Shown one piece after another: positions 28,315 through 37,518 of a stretch of 64,000 bases of DNA. This DNA comes from an uncultured Colwellia sp. (GTDB taxonomy: Bacteria; Pseudomonadota; Gammaproteobacteria; Enterobacterales; Alteromonadaceae). A program made the position numbers and the translations under genes. A model generated the notes under the pieces. It worked only from the letters and a program-made list of their open reading frames with translations, did not search any database and was not told where the DNA came from. The DNA is taken from contig CAJXWZ010000009.1 of the NCBI GenBank assembly GCA_913062815.1, forward strand, positions 1 through 64,000, written 5' to 3'. The number at the start of each line of letters is the position of its first letter. Within the stretch, counting starts at the first letter, position 1.

Positions 28315-31300
28315 TTAACTTTCTGTCGTTAGTCTTTGACAGTTTAAACTAAGTAACATTAATTCACGTAAAGCTACCGAGAATTTTGCAAACTCATGGG
28401 TTTGCCCTACTTTAAAGTCTGCTAAAATATGCTTCCATCTATCTAATGGCTGGGAATTAGTATCAACCCAAGTATCAAGCATATTATCTAGGTCTTTAAT
28501 TTGAGTTGAACAATCACAACGTAGAACCACAGAGGTTAATGAACGTTGCTGCCAATCTAATTCTTCTCTAAAGGATGCTCTTGCGAGTGCTTGCCAATGG
28601 TTACCAACCGCTTGACGAGTTATTTGGTCTAAGAACCAATGCAACTCCAAGCGAACTCCAAGTTTAAAGTAAAGATTTGCGACAAGCTCTACATCTCTCC
28701 CGTCTTCTTCAGCAATTTCAGCAATATCAAGTGCTGAGAAAATAGTACTTAACTGTGAAATACGGGTGGCAACAACTTTAGGTACACCGGCAGAAGATAA
28801 GTCTTTTTCAACGCGCTGTAATTGTTCAGCCTCGCCCTCAATGATAAAGCTATTGAGCTTCTTCGACATAACCGTAAATGTTGGTTCGAATAAAGCGATT
28901 GATTGAGCAATACTTAACGACTTATTACGATGACGTAAAAACCAACGTGTTGCGCGTCTCACTGTACGGCGGTATTGGAATAACATTTCTGTCTGTATAG
29001 CCGTTGAAATTTTATTATTTAAAACTTCAATTTTTTGCCAGAACTCTTCTAATTCAAAGACAGCACAAGCCATAGTATAGCTATTGGCTATTTCAACAAC
29101 GGTAGCACCTGTTTCTTCTTGCATACGATTAACAAAGTTAAAGCCCATATCGTTACCAATTTTATTGGCAAGCTTAGTGGCAATAATTTCAGCACGCAGT
29201 GGGTGCAACTGCATTTGGTCTTGGTACTTCTCTTGCAGTTGCTTAGGAAAAGCATTTATTAATAACTTGTCATGGTATGGATTATCAGTGATCTCTTTAT
29301 GAACAAGATCTTCTTTTAAAACCATTTTACTATAGGCAAGTAAAACCGAAAGCTCAGGACGGGTTAAGCCATTATTTTTAGCTAACCTATCCGCAATTTC
29401 TTCATCATCAGGGATAAACTCTAATGCTCTGTCAAGTTTACCTGCTCTTTCTAATTCATGAATAAAACGTACTTGTTCCTTTAACTGGTTAACACCACGC
29501 ATAGCCGTAATTGATAAAGAATGCGTTTGACGATAGCAATCTTCAATAACTAGATCACCCACTTCATCAGTCATATCATAAAGCAATTTATTTCTTTGTT
29601 TTACGGTTAAATCACCTGCTTGTACAAGACTGTTAAGCAATATTTTAATATTTACTTCGTTATCACTACAATCAACGCCACCTGCATTATCTATGGCATC
29701 CGTATTGATACGGCCACCATTAGCGGCGAATTCAATTCGGCCCAATTGTGTTAAGCCTAAGTTACCACCCTCACCAACAATTTTTGCTTTAAGTTCGCTA
29801 CCATTAATACGAAGTGTATCATTTGCTCTATCGCCAACTTCAAGATGCGTTTCTTTAGAGCTCTTCACATAAGTACCAATACCGCCATTCCACAGTAAAT
29901 CAACTTCCATCGTTAAAATGGCTTGTATTAACTCAGTTGGCGACAAGCTTTGCTTTTGTGTACCTAACATTTTTTTAATTTGCGGAGTCAGCTTAATAGA
30001 CTTCACATGACGACTAAATATACCACCACCTTCTGATATCAAGTCTTTATTATAATCTTCCCAACTACAACCAGGTAGATTAAATAAGCGCTCCCGTTCA
30101 GGGTAAGTTTTAGCAGAATCAGGTGTTGGGTCGATAAAGATGTGCATATGGTTAAATGCGGCTTGTAAACGGATATGCTTAGATAACAACATGCCGTTAC
30201 CAAATACATCACCAGCCATGTCACCTACGGCAATACAGGTAAAGTCTGTGCTTTGACAATCTACATCCATCTCTCTAAAATGACGTTTAACAGATTCCCA
30301 TGCACCTTTTGCGGTAATACCCATCGCTTTGTGATCATAACCTACACTACCACCAGAGGCGAATGCATCGCCTAACCAGAAGTTATACTCTTCAGATATA
30401 CCATTGGCAATATCAGAGAAGGTAGCTGTACCCTTATCTGCAGCAACAACTAAATAAGCATCGTCTTCATCAAGTCTCACCACATCTACTGGTGGTACAA
30501 CTTCACCATTAACAATGTTGTCAGTAATATCTAATAACGCTCTAATGAAAGTTCGGTAACATTCTTTACCTGCTTCAAATATTTCCTGACGAGAACCGCT
30601 AGGGAGCTTTTTACAAACAAAGCCACCTTTTGCGCCAACAGGCACAATAACGCTATTTTTAACTTGCTGAGCTTTCACTAAGCCTAACACTTCGGTTCTA
30701 AAGTCTTCACGTCTATCAGACCAACGTAAGCCACCACGAGCAACCTTTCCACCACGTAAGTGAACACCTTCAACTTGTGGGGAGTAAACAAAGATCTCAA
30801 ATTTTGGTACCGGTTGCGGCATTTCACTAATGAGTTCTGGAACGATCTTCATTGAAATATACGGCTTTTGACCTAAGTCCTTGTCTACTTGGAAGTAGTT
30901 AGTTCTTATGGTGGCATTGATCATTTCAACAAAACGACGAATAATGCGATCATCGTCCAAATTTGCCACACTATCGAGCGACGTTTCTATTTTATCTAAC
31001 AGTTTGGTTTGTGCTTTTTCTTTAGCATTTGGTGTGGATTTGCTGTGAGGGTCAAAGCGCAAAGTAAATAAGTTAATGAGCAGCTCTGCAATTGCTGGAT
31101 AACTAGCAAACGCCTCTTCTATATAGCTTTGGCTAAAACGACCACCAATTTGACGCTCGTACTTAGCAAAGGCTCGAAGAATAGAGACACTTCTCCCTTC
31201 TAATCCCGCGCCTAAAATAAGACGGTTAAAACCATCATCTTCTAAAGTGCCCTGCCAAACTTTCGCAAATGCATCTTGAAACAAAGATTGCACAGTATAA

Positions 31301-33183
31301 ACATCAAAAGCACCATCACCTGTTATCAACATAGAGAAGTCTAATATCCAGAATCTTTCACCATCTGAAGTATTAATAGCGTATGGACTTTCACCAATAA
31401 CACGTAAACCAAAGTTTTCTAACATTGGTAATACATCGGAAAGATGAATAGGGTCGCCTTTGTGGAAAAGCTTTAATTTAACAAAACGACTACCTGCTTT
31501 TTCTTCAAGCGGTTGATAGAACAACATCTCCAAACTGTCAGAAAGATTTACTCGTTCTAGTTTTTCAATATCAACAATGGCAGATCCTGGCAAAACTTCA
31601 TCTTTATAAGATTGAGGGAAATTGTTGTATTTTTTACAGAGAATTTTCGCGGCTGCTTCGCCTTTATTTGCCGCAAGTGCAGAAACTAATTTATCATCCC
31701 AATTGCGTGCGGCTTCATTTAGATTCTTTTCAATTTCTTTCACGTTAATATCTGCTTTTGTTGATTTAACTTTAACAATATAATGCGTTCTAGCTTGCAC
31801 TGATTCAGAGAAATAAGTAGTAAATTCAACTTCTTCATCACTACCAAAAGCCTCTTGTAGTAGTCGCTGTGTTTCTACACGAAGTTTCGTATTGTAACGC
31901 TCTCGAGGTACGTACACCATACAAGAATAAAAGCGATCGAAGGCATCACGACGAACAAATAACCCACAATAATCGCGCTCTTGCATTTGCAAGATCCCCA
32001 ATACATTTTGCAATAACTCTTCAACACTACTTTGCAGTATTTCATCTCTAGGGTACGTTTCAAGAATGTTGATCAACGTTTTAAAAGCATGTGTGCCTTT
32101 TGCAAAGCCAGATGATGCGCAGACTTGGTGAACTTTAGATTTTATTAACGGCAAATCTAAAGCACTGTTGGTATAGTAAGCTGAGCCAAATAAGCCGATA
32201 AAACGCTCTTCACCTACGACATTGCCTTTTGCATCAAACCGTTTAACACCAATGTAATCAAGTTGTGCCGGTCTATGAACACGTGAGCGAGAATTAGTTT
32301 TAGTTAAAATTAAATGGTTTTCTCCTAAAGCTACTGCTCGGCCAGTTTCATTCAAGCTTGAAATTAAGCGACTTTTACTATCACTAGCACTTTTCATCAA
32401 TCCCAAGCTTGATTGCATATTTGCTTCTAGTTTTATATCGCCTTTTACCGCTTTAACATCATAAGAACGATAGCCCATCAGGGTGAAATTGTTATTCGCC
32501 AACCAGGTTAAGAACTCTACTGTATCTTCTTTCGCCTGCTTATTACCAGGAAGCTTGCCTTTAGTTACCTGCCTAACCACGCTATCAAGTTGTTTTAACA
32601 TTGGCTGCCAATCATTGACAGTCAAGGTAATATCTTCAACAACACTGAGTAATTCAGTTTTTATATTATCGAGTTCTTTTTTACCCGGTTGACGATCGAT
32701 TTCAATAAAGAAAATCGTTTCTTGAGAGGTAGCTTTAATTTTTGTATCAACACTAGGTGCAATCTGAATAATATTTTGATCTTTGTCTCTGACCATTTTT
32801 AAAGGTGAGTTCAACATCAAATGTGGCGATAAGCCTAATCGATTCAACGCAATTCGGATAGAATCAACTAAAAATGGCATATCCTTAACAATAACTTCTA
32901 TAATAGTATGACTTGATTTCCAACCATTTCTGCTTACGGATGGGTTAAAGACGTGAATAACTGGTTCATTATCGGTATGTTCATTGAGAGAACTCCACAA
33001 ACTTAAAGTGGCGCCGTACATATCGCTATCATTGCGATCAGATAAATCTAGAGATGATATATTACTGTAAAGTAAAGTAGAAAATTGCTCTACCAGGCCG
33101 GAAGTCTCTTTAGGGACTTTTTTATTAATTAATTGTGCTACGTTTTTTAGTATCACTGAAGGTGAACCGTTCACTAACGCCAT
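28315..33183 (-). CDS. gdhB: Large NAD-dependent glutamate dehydrogenase
   Basis: It converts glutamate to 2-oxoglutarate and ammonia with NAD, a catabolic route for amino acids. The 1622 residues place it in the 180-kDa GDH class (GDH180), typical of Pseudomonas, Shewanella and Colwellia. A long N-terminal regulatory region with ACT-like segments precedes the catalytic core near residues 800-1200. That core has KVARGGLRWSDRREDF, VPVGAKGGFVCKKL, GDMAGDVFGNGMLLS and KIVGEGGNLGLTQ (nucleotide binding). A C-terminal helical region follows. Some psychrophile members are allosterically regulated. It is monocistronic, with a 29-base palindrome about 100 bases upstream of the start. Confidence 0.95.
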   Translation of the reverse strand: MALVNGSPSVILKNVAQLINKKVPKETSGLVEQFSTLLYSNISSLDLSDRNDSDMYGATLSLWSSLNEHTDNEPVIHVFNPSVSRNGWKSSHTIIEVIVKDMPFLVDSIRIALNRLGLSPHLMLNSPLKMVRDKDQNIIQIAPSVDTKIKATSQETIFFIEIDRQPGKKELDNIKTELLSVVEDITLTVNDWQPMLKQLDSVVRQVTKGKLPGNKQAKEDTVEFLTWLANNNFTLMGYRSYDVKAVKGDIKLEANMQSSLGLMKSASDSKSRLISSLNETGRAVALGENHLILTKTNSRSRVHRPAQLDYIGVKRFDAKGNVVGEERFIGLFGSAYYTNSALDLPLIKSKVHQVCASSGFAKGTHAFKTLINILETYPRDEILQSSVEELLQNVLGILQMQERDYCGLFVRRDAFDRFYSCMVYVPRERYNTKLRVETQRLLQEAFGSDEEVEFTTYFSESVQARTHYIVKVKSTKADINVKEIEKNLNEAARNWDDKLVSALAANKGEAAAKILCKKYNNFPQSYKDEVLPGSAIVDIEKLERVNLSDSLEMLFYQPLEEKAGSRFVKLKLFHKGDPIHLSDVLPMLENFGLRVIGESPYAINTSDGERFWILDFSMLITGDGAFDVYTVQSLFQDAFAKVWQGTLEDDGFNRLILGAGLEGRSVSILRAFAKYERQIGGRFSQSYIEEAFASYPAIAELLINLFTLRFDPHSKSTPNAKEKAQTKLLDKIETSLDSVANLDDDRIIRRFVEMINATIRTNYFQVDKDLGQKPYISMKIVPELISEMPQPVPKFEIFVYSPQVEGVHLRGGKVARGGLRWSDRREDFRTEVLGLVKAQQVKNSVIVPVGAKGGFVCKKLPSGSRQEIFEAGKECYRTFIRALLDITDNIVNGEVVPPVDVVRLDEDDAYLVVAADKGTATFSDIANGISEEYNFWLGDAFASGGSVGYDHKAMGITAKGAWESVKRHFREMDVDCQSTDFTCIAVGDMAGDVFGNGMLLSKHIRLQAAFNHMHIFIDPTPDSAKTYPERERLFNLPGCSWEDYNKDLISEGGGIFSRHVKSIKLTPQIKKMLGTQKQSLSPTELIQAILTMEVDLLWNGGIGTYVKSSKETHLEVGDRANDTLRINGSELKAKIVGEGGNLGLTQLGRIEFAANGGRINTDAIDNAGGVDCSDNEVNIKILLNSLVQAGDLTVKQRNKLLYDMTDEVGDLVIEDCYRQTHSLSITAMRGVNQLKEQVRFIHELERAGKLDRALEFIPDDEEIADRLAKNNGLTRPELSVLLAYSKMVLKEDLVHKEITDNPYHDKLLINAFPKQLQEKYQDQMQLHPLRAEIIATKLANKIGNDMGFNFVNRMQEETGATVVEIANSYTMACAVFELEEFWQKIEVLNNKISTAIQTEMLFQYRRTVRRATRWFLRHRNKSLSIAQSIALFEPTFTVMSKKLNSFIIEGEAEQLQRVEKDLSSAGVPKVVATRISQLSTIFSALDIAEIAEEDGRDVELVANLYFKLGVRLELHWFLDQITRQAVGNHWQALARASFREELDWQQRSLTSVVLRCDCSTQIKDLDNMLDTWVDTNSQPLDRWKHILADFKVGQTHEFAKFSVALRELMLLSLNCQRLTTES

Positions 33184-33664
33184 GCTATTTTCCTTTTGCT
33201 ATTTTTTATACAGAAGTTAAAAAGAAAGCTTGTAATAATTTGTGTTAAATTTTATTTATTATTTTACTTATGCTCAAAAATGAATGAAATTCATTCATTT
33301 TTGTTAACTATTCCAGCCTTACCTAAAACCGTTAGTAAAAGCTTTTATAGTATAGTACAGATTTTATGAATAAATTTAAGGTATTGCGAGGACTTTTTTC
33401 ACTTATCTACGAAAAACACTGTAGATTATTGGCCAATATTTAATCAATAGTTTGTGTTTATGCAAATAAGCTAAATAACTACTGCTTATTTTGACTATTT
33501 TCCGATTAAATATACATTGGCTAATCAATCGTGTTTTTAAGAAAAAATTTTATCGTTTTTAATATAATGATTATAAAGCGCATAATTGCACTGTATTATT
33601 CTCGAATTGATTAAATACTCAATTGAAAACCATGTGGAAAACTTGGGTTTGATCTTTAAATAGC
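33184..33664. other. Intergenic region upstream of gdhB
   Basis: No gene is seen here. The AT-rich stretch should carry the gdhB promoter and contains the palindrome described separately. I could not fix a single convincing -35/-10 pair. Confidence 0.6.
33275..33303. promoter_or_regulatory. 29-base palindrome upstream of gdhB, possible operator
   Basis: Two perfect 14-base arms, CAAAAATGAATGAA (33275-33288) and its complement (33290-33303), flank a single central A. The core TGAATGA...TCATTCA resembles operators of TetR-type repressors. It lies 92-120 bases upstream of the gdhB start codon. Confidence 0.5.
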
Positions 33665-33700
33665 AAAAAGCCTCAAAACTACTAACAATAGTGAGGCTTT
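33665..33700 (-). terminator. Terminator, probably of the RND operon
   Basis: Arms AAAGCCTCA (33667-33675) and TGAGGCTTT (33692-33700) form a stem. Read on the minus strand they run into a T-rich tail (33665-33669). No other minus-strand gene ends nearby except the RND gene at 33987, from which it is now separated by a 268-base MITE-like repeat. Confidence 0.75.
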
Positions 33701-33705
33701 AATAT

Positions 33706-33973
33706 TAGGGGCTATTGATCTTTCGAGATTGCTTTTGCAGCGAATTGTTGGGTATTTATACAAGGCGGAGCCTTAGTCATGTGGTTGTTCCACATAAAAA
33801 GGCGATAACGCAGTAAAAATGACCAACAAACGCTGTCCGAAGGATTCGGCTAAAAACGTTTTATTCTTTGTCGAGTAGTATATGCTTAGAATGACTAGGC
33901 TACACACTACTCGCCGCGACTAAAACGCTTTTATCTCGAACAAAATTTAACCCTGAACGATCAACAGCCCCTA
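33706..33973. mobile_element. MITE-like element with terminal inverted repeats
   Basis: The ends are TAGGGGCTATTGATC (33706-33720) and the inverted copy GATCAACAGCCCCTA (33959-33973), matching at 14 of 15 positions. Outside the GGGGCT core both ends have TA, compatible with a TA target site as duplicated by Tc1/mariner or IS630-type transposases. The 268-base interior has no plausible gene. It contains a perfect hairpin, ATGTGG-5-CCACAT (33779-33795), and another imperfect inverted segment (TCGAGAT / ATCTCGA) near the ends. From memory, similar sequences recur in Alteromonadales genomes, but that needs a search. Only one copy is seen in this window. Confidence 0.7.
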
Positions 33974-33986
33974 GTAGTTACGAAAA

Positions 33987-36311
33987 TTATTTACTGATAT
34001 TTTTATTTGGCCATAAGAAGGCAGCTAATGCTGGAAGCACAATAACGGCTGCAAGCATATTAACTAAGAACATAAAGGTTAATAGCACGCCCATATCTAC
34101 TTGAAATTTCAGATCTGAAAAGAACCACGTTGAAACACCTATAGCCAAAGTGATACCTGTTATCAATACAGCACTACCACGTTCCTTTAATGCTGCTAGA
34201 TAAGCATCACTAACATTCGCACCATTTTTCAATTCACGACTCATAGTAGACAAAATATAAATACCGTAATCCACACCAATACCAACACCTAAAGCTATCA
34301 CGGGTAAAGTTGATACCGTTAAACCTATATCTAAAACAGTCATTAACCATTGTGCTAATGTTGACACAACATATAGCGGTAACACGACCACAATAGTAGC
34401 TCGCACACTTCTAAAGCTTAAAAGACATAAAATGATGACTGCACCATAGACATAAATCATCATAGGTAGTTGAGCCGATGCGACAGCTTCATTTGTTGCC
34501 GCCATCACCCCTACAGGCCCAGACGCTAATTTGAACTTGAGTTGATCTGTACCTAATTCTTGGGCAGCAACGGTAACTTGTTTAATCACTCTATCAATTG
34601 TTTCAGCCTTATGATCTTCTAGAAACAAAATAACAGGCATAGCACTACAGTCACTATTAAGTAAACCGCTTGACGACGGTACGCGAGCAATAGACTGAAC
34701 TAACGTTTGTTGATTACGAGGAATAACACGCCAATTAGGGTTACCTTCGTTATAGCCTGCATTTACGATTTTTGAGATTGACGCTAAGCTCACAGCTGAT
34801 TGCACACCTTGTACATTTTCCATTCGCCATTGAAATCTATCAATGGTATTCATCGTGTCATAATAGGTACAAGCATCTGGCGTTGCTTCAATAATAACAG
34901 ACATATAATCAACACTAATGGCAAACCTATCTGTAATTAAAAAAGTATCTTGGTTGTAACGAGAAGACTCATGCAAAGCTGGAGCACCTGCATGAAGTTC
35001 ACCAATTTTTAAACTTTGTGAATTAAACCACCCCGCTGTGTACAAGATTACTGTTAACACCAAGATAACGCTTGCAACACCTTTAGTAGCAAAGCTTGCC
35101 ATGAACTGCCAAACAGCATGTCCGTTTTCTATACTTCCTTTATCGCTGTCTTTATTTGTCTGCTTAATATTAAGGTATGATACCAGTAACGGTAGTAAGA
35201 TCAGGTTAGTTAATATGATCATTGCCACACCTAAAGAAGCCGTAATAGCCAATTCTCTGATAATGCCTATATCTATCGAAAGTAACGTCAAAAACCCAAC
35301 TGTGTCTGAAAGTAAGGCAATACCACCGGGTATTAATAGCGCCCTAAAACTTGCTTGTGCAGCAGCTTGGCTTGAAAGACCAGCACTAACTTGTTTTACG
35401 ACAGAGTTAATCATCTGTACACCATGACTAACACCGATAGCAAAAACTAAAAACGGTACCAAAATTGACATAGGGTCTAAGCCGAACCCTAGTGTTGACA
35501 GCATACCCATTTGCCAAATTACAGCCACTAAAGAGCAAATAATCGGCAATAACGTTAAACTAATAGAATGGCAAAAGAAAAACACCATCACCGCAGTAAT
35601 CGCTATTGCAATAGCGAAGAAAACCACTACGCCTTTAGCACCTTCGGCGACATCGCCCACCATTTTAGCAAAACCAATGATATGAATAGATATATTGTCT
35701 TTTTCAAATTCTTGGCGAACTTCTTTTTCTAATTGAGCTGCAATTTTTAGCGTATCGAGTTTATCGCCGGTATCAGGATTGAAGTCTAGTAAGGAGGCTT
35801 TAACCATGGCGCAACTGTAATCATCGGCAACAATACTACCAACAATACCTGCTTTTTCGATATTACCTTTGACAATAGCTAAACCATGTTCATCGGCTTG
35901 AAAATCCGCTGGTATTACCGGACCACCGGCAAAACCATCTTCTACAACTTCGACAAAGCGTGTATTTGGAGAGTACAAGGATTTAACCTGAATACGGTCA
36001 ACACCGGGAATGAAAAATAATTTATCGTGCACACCTTTCAAAGCACCAAAAAAATCTGCATTGAAAATATCACCTTCGCTATTACAAACGGAGATTAATA
36101 TATTATTTGCCCCACCAAAGTTTGCTCTATGTTTTAAATAGGTTTTCATATAACTATGGTTTAACGGGATGTTTTTAGTAAATGAGGCATCTAATTTAAT
36201 TTGTGATGCTTGAAACATTAAAAATGTACTAGCAAACACAAACAGCATTAGAACAAAAAATTTATGACGAAACAGACCAACTTCTAAACTGTTTGCAAGA
36301 GAAAATCTCAT
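33987..36311 (-). CDS. RND/MMPL family permease
   Basis: The 774-residue inner-membrane protein has the RND superfamily plan: one N-terminal helix, a large periplasmic loop, a bundle of five or six helices with a sterol-sensing-like region (VPFLVFAIGVSHGVQMIN), a second large loop, and a second helix bundle with ALGVGIGVDYGIYILS. It resembles MMPL/HpnN-type lipid exporters more than tripartite drug pumps, and no adaptor or TolC gene is nearby. It is the last gene of the DUF1302-DUF1329-Ycf48-RND cluster and starts 63 bases after the Ycf48-like gene. The substrate is unknown; hydrophobic molecules are likely from the family. Confidence 0.88.
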   Translation of the reverse strand: MRFSLANSLEVGLFRHKFFVLMLFVFASTFLMFQASQIKLDASFTKNIPLNHSYMKTYLKHRANFGGANNILISVCNSEGDIFNADFFGALKGVHDKLFFIPGVDRIQVKSLYSPNTRFVEVVEDGFAGGPVIPADFQADEHGLAIVKGNIEKAGIVGSIVADDYSCAMVKASLLDFNPDTGDKLDTLKIAAQLEKEVRQEFEKDNISIHIIGFAKMVGDVAEGAKGVVVFFAIAIAITAVMVFFFCHSISLTLLPIICSLVAVIWQMGMLSTLGFGLDPMSILVPFLVFAIGVSHGVQMINSVVKQVSAGLSSQAAAQASFRALLIPGGIALLSDTVGFLTLLSIDIGIIRELAITASLGVAMIILTNLILLPLLVSYLNIKQTNKDSDKGSIENGHAVWQFMASFATKGVASVILVLTVILYTAGWFNSQSLKIGELHAGAPALHESSRYNQDTFLITDRFAISVDYMSVIIEATPDACTYYDTMNTIDRFQWRMENVQGVQSAVSLASISKIVNAGYNEGNPNWRVIPRNQQTLVQSIARVPSSSGLLNSDCSAMPVILFLEDHKAETIDRVIKQVTVAAQELGTDQLKFKLASGPVGVMAATNEAVASAQLPMMIYVYGAVIILCLLSFRSVRATIVVVLPLYVVSTLAQWLMTVLDIGLTVSTLPVIALGVGIGVDYGIYILSTMSRELKNGANVSDAYLAALKERGSAVLITGITLAIGVSTWFFSDLKFQVDMGVLLTFMFLVNMLAAVIVLPALAAFLWPNKNISK

Positions 36312-36374
36312 AGTATCTTATAATCCAATTATTCTTATTTAACTTTATAACTAATAGTAAAAAACCGCGGTTAA

Positions 36375-37403
36375 TTACAAGGCTATTATTTTTACGCCTA
36401 CGTCTGAAACCACAACAAGTTGGTTATTGAACCAAACCCCTGCGATAAGTGCTTTACCATCCTTTTGAGTTCTAATGCGATAGTTTTGTCCGTCATCATT
36501 ACTTTCTAACAAGGTGCCACTGTTGGCCAGTAAAAAGATACGCTCATCGTCGGTCAAGACAATATCATTAATGAGTGCCGTTGTGTCTGTTTGGCGCAGC
36601 TGCCATGGTGTACCATTTTTCAAACTCCTAAACACGTGGCCTCTTAAGCCAACGACTAATAAATTACCTTGCTTTGTTCTAGCCATATCATAAAAAGAAC
36701 CAGCATAAATTTCGTCAAAAGGCTGCCAATTACGACCAAAGTCATTACTTTTAGCAATTAAGCCTATTTCACCAACCAAATATAATGTTCTACCATCAAT
36801 AACCACACGATTAAAGTGAGGTAATATAGAAGAAGCTTCATCCAAATAAGCCTCTTCATCTTCAAGCTTTAATTCATTTAAGTACTCTGCATCGTCAGCA
36901 AGTAAAAATTCATCATGGAATTCACTCTGCCAAGTTTGCCCACCATCATTGGTGCGAAACAAAAGTCCATAAGCACCAATTGCTATCCCTTCATTGGGCG
37001 TTTTAAAAATAATATCAAGCAAAGGCTTTTCTAATGCTGGCTTATGCTGTTGAATTAGCCATGTCAAGCCACCATCTTGGCTGTGAAGAATAGTTGCATC
37101 ATGACCTACAGCCCAACCTAATTTACTATCAAGAAAAAATACACTGGTTAAAGTAGTTTGCAGTGGAACGTTTGATTGCTGCCAGTTAATGGCATCAGCT
37201 GAGATAATAATATGTCCATGCTGACCAACGGCTACTAATCTACTCTGCCCTGCATTGGTAATATCTAATAATAATGATTTGCTCGCAAGTGGTGCCATCA
37301 AAGACGGGATATTGTCGATTGAAGATATACCTTTAGCTGCACTTGCAGGATTAAATGAGCCTAAAAGTAAAAAAATAGTTAACAGGGAAAAAGCAACACT
37401 CAT
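36375..37403 (-). CDS. Ycf48/BNR-repeat beta-propeller protein, exported
   Basis: The 342-residue protein has a signal peptide (SLLTIFLLLGSFNPASAAKG, cleavage near residue 22-23). BNR/Asp-box-like repeats follow, seen as HSQDGGLTW, RTNDGGQTW, KSNDFGRNW and ESNDDGQNY. This is the Ycf48/HCF136-like propeller fold. In this cluster it is probably a periplasmic accessory of the RND permease rather than a photosystem factor. It lies between a terminator hairpin (37475-37503) and the RND gene. Confidence 0.88.
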   Translation of the reverse strand: MSVAFSLLTIFLLLGSFNPASAAKGISSIDNIPSLMAPLASKSLLLDITNAGQSRLVAVGQHGHIIISADAINWQQSNVPLQTTLTSVFFLDSKLGWAVGHDATILHSQDGGLTWLIQQHKPALEKPLLDIIFKTPNEGIAIGAYGLLFRTNDGGQTWQSEFHDEFLLADDAEYLNELKLEDEEAYLDEASSILPHFNRVVIDGRTLYLVGEIGLIAKSNDFGRNWQPFDEIYAGSFYDMARTKQGNLLVVGLRGHVFRSLKNGTPWQLRQTDTTALINDIVLTDDERIFLLANSGTLLESNDDGQNYRIRTQKDGKALIAGVWFNNQLVVVSDVGVKIIAL

Positions 37404-37474
37404 TATAGAAATTCTCGACGTTATTACAAAAAATTATACTTACAATCACAAAAATAAATAGTTACCAACTGAAA

Positions 37475-37503
37475 CAAAAACGGCTGACACTTGCCAGCCG
37501 TTT
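37475..37503 (-). terminator. Internal terminator between DUF1329 and Ycf48-like genes
   Basis: Arms AAACGGCTG (37478-37486) and CAGCCGTTT (37495-37503) enclose an eight-base loop, and the minus strand runs into TTTTTG. It lies 16 bases after the DUF1329 stop, inside the cluster. It should reduce expression of the two downstream genes relative to the two upstream ones. Confidence 0.8.
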
Positions 37504-37518
37504 GCATCTAAAAAGTAG

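Noticed and set aside
36375-37403. Photosystem II assembly factor
   Set aside because: The beta-propeller family is shared, but there are no photosynthesis genes and the context is an RND envelope cluster.
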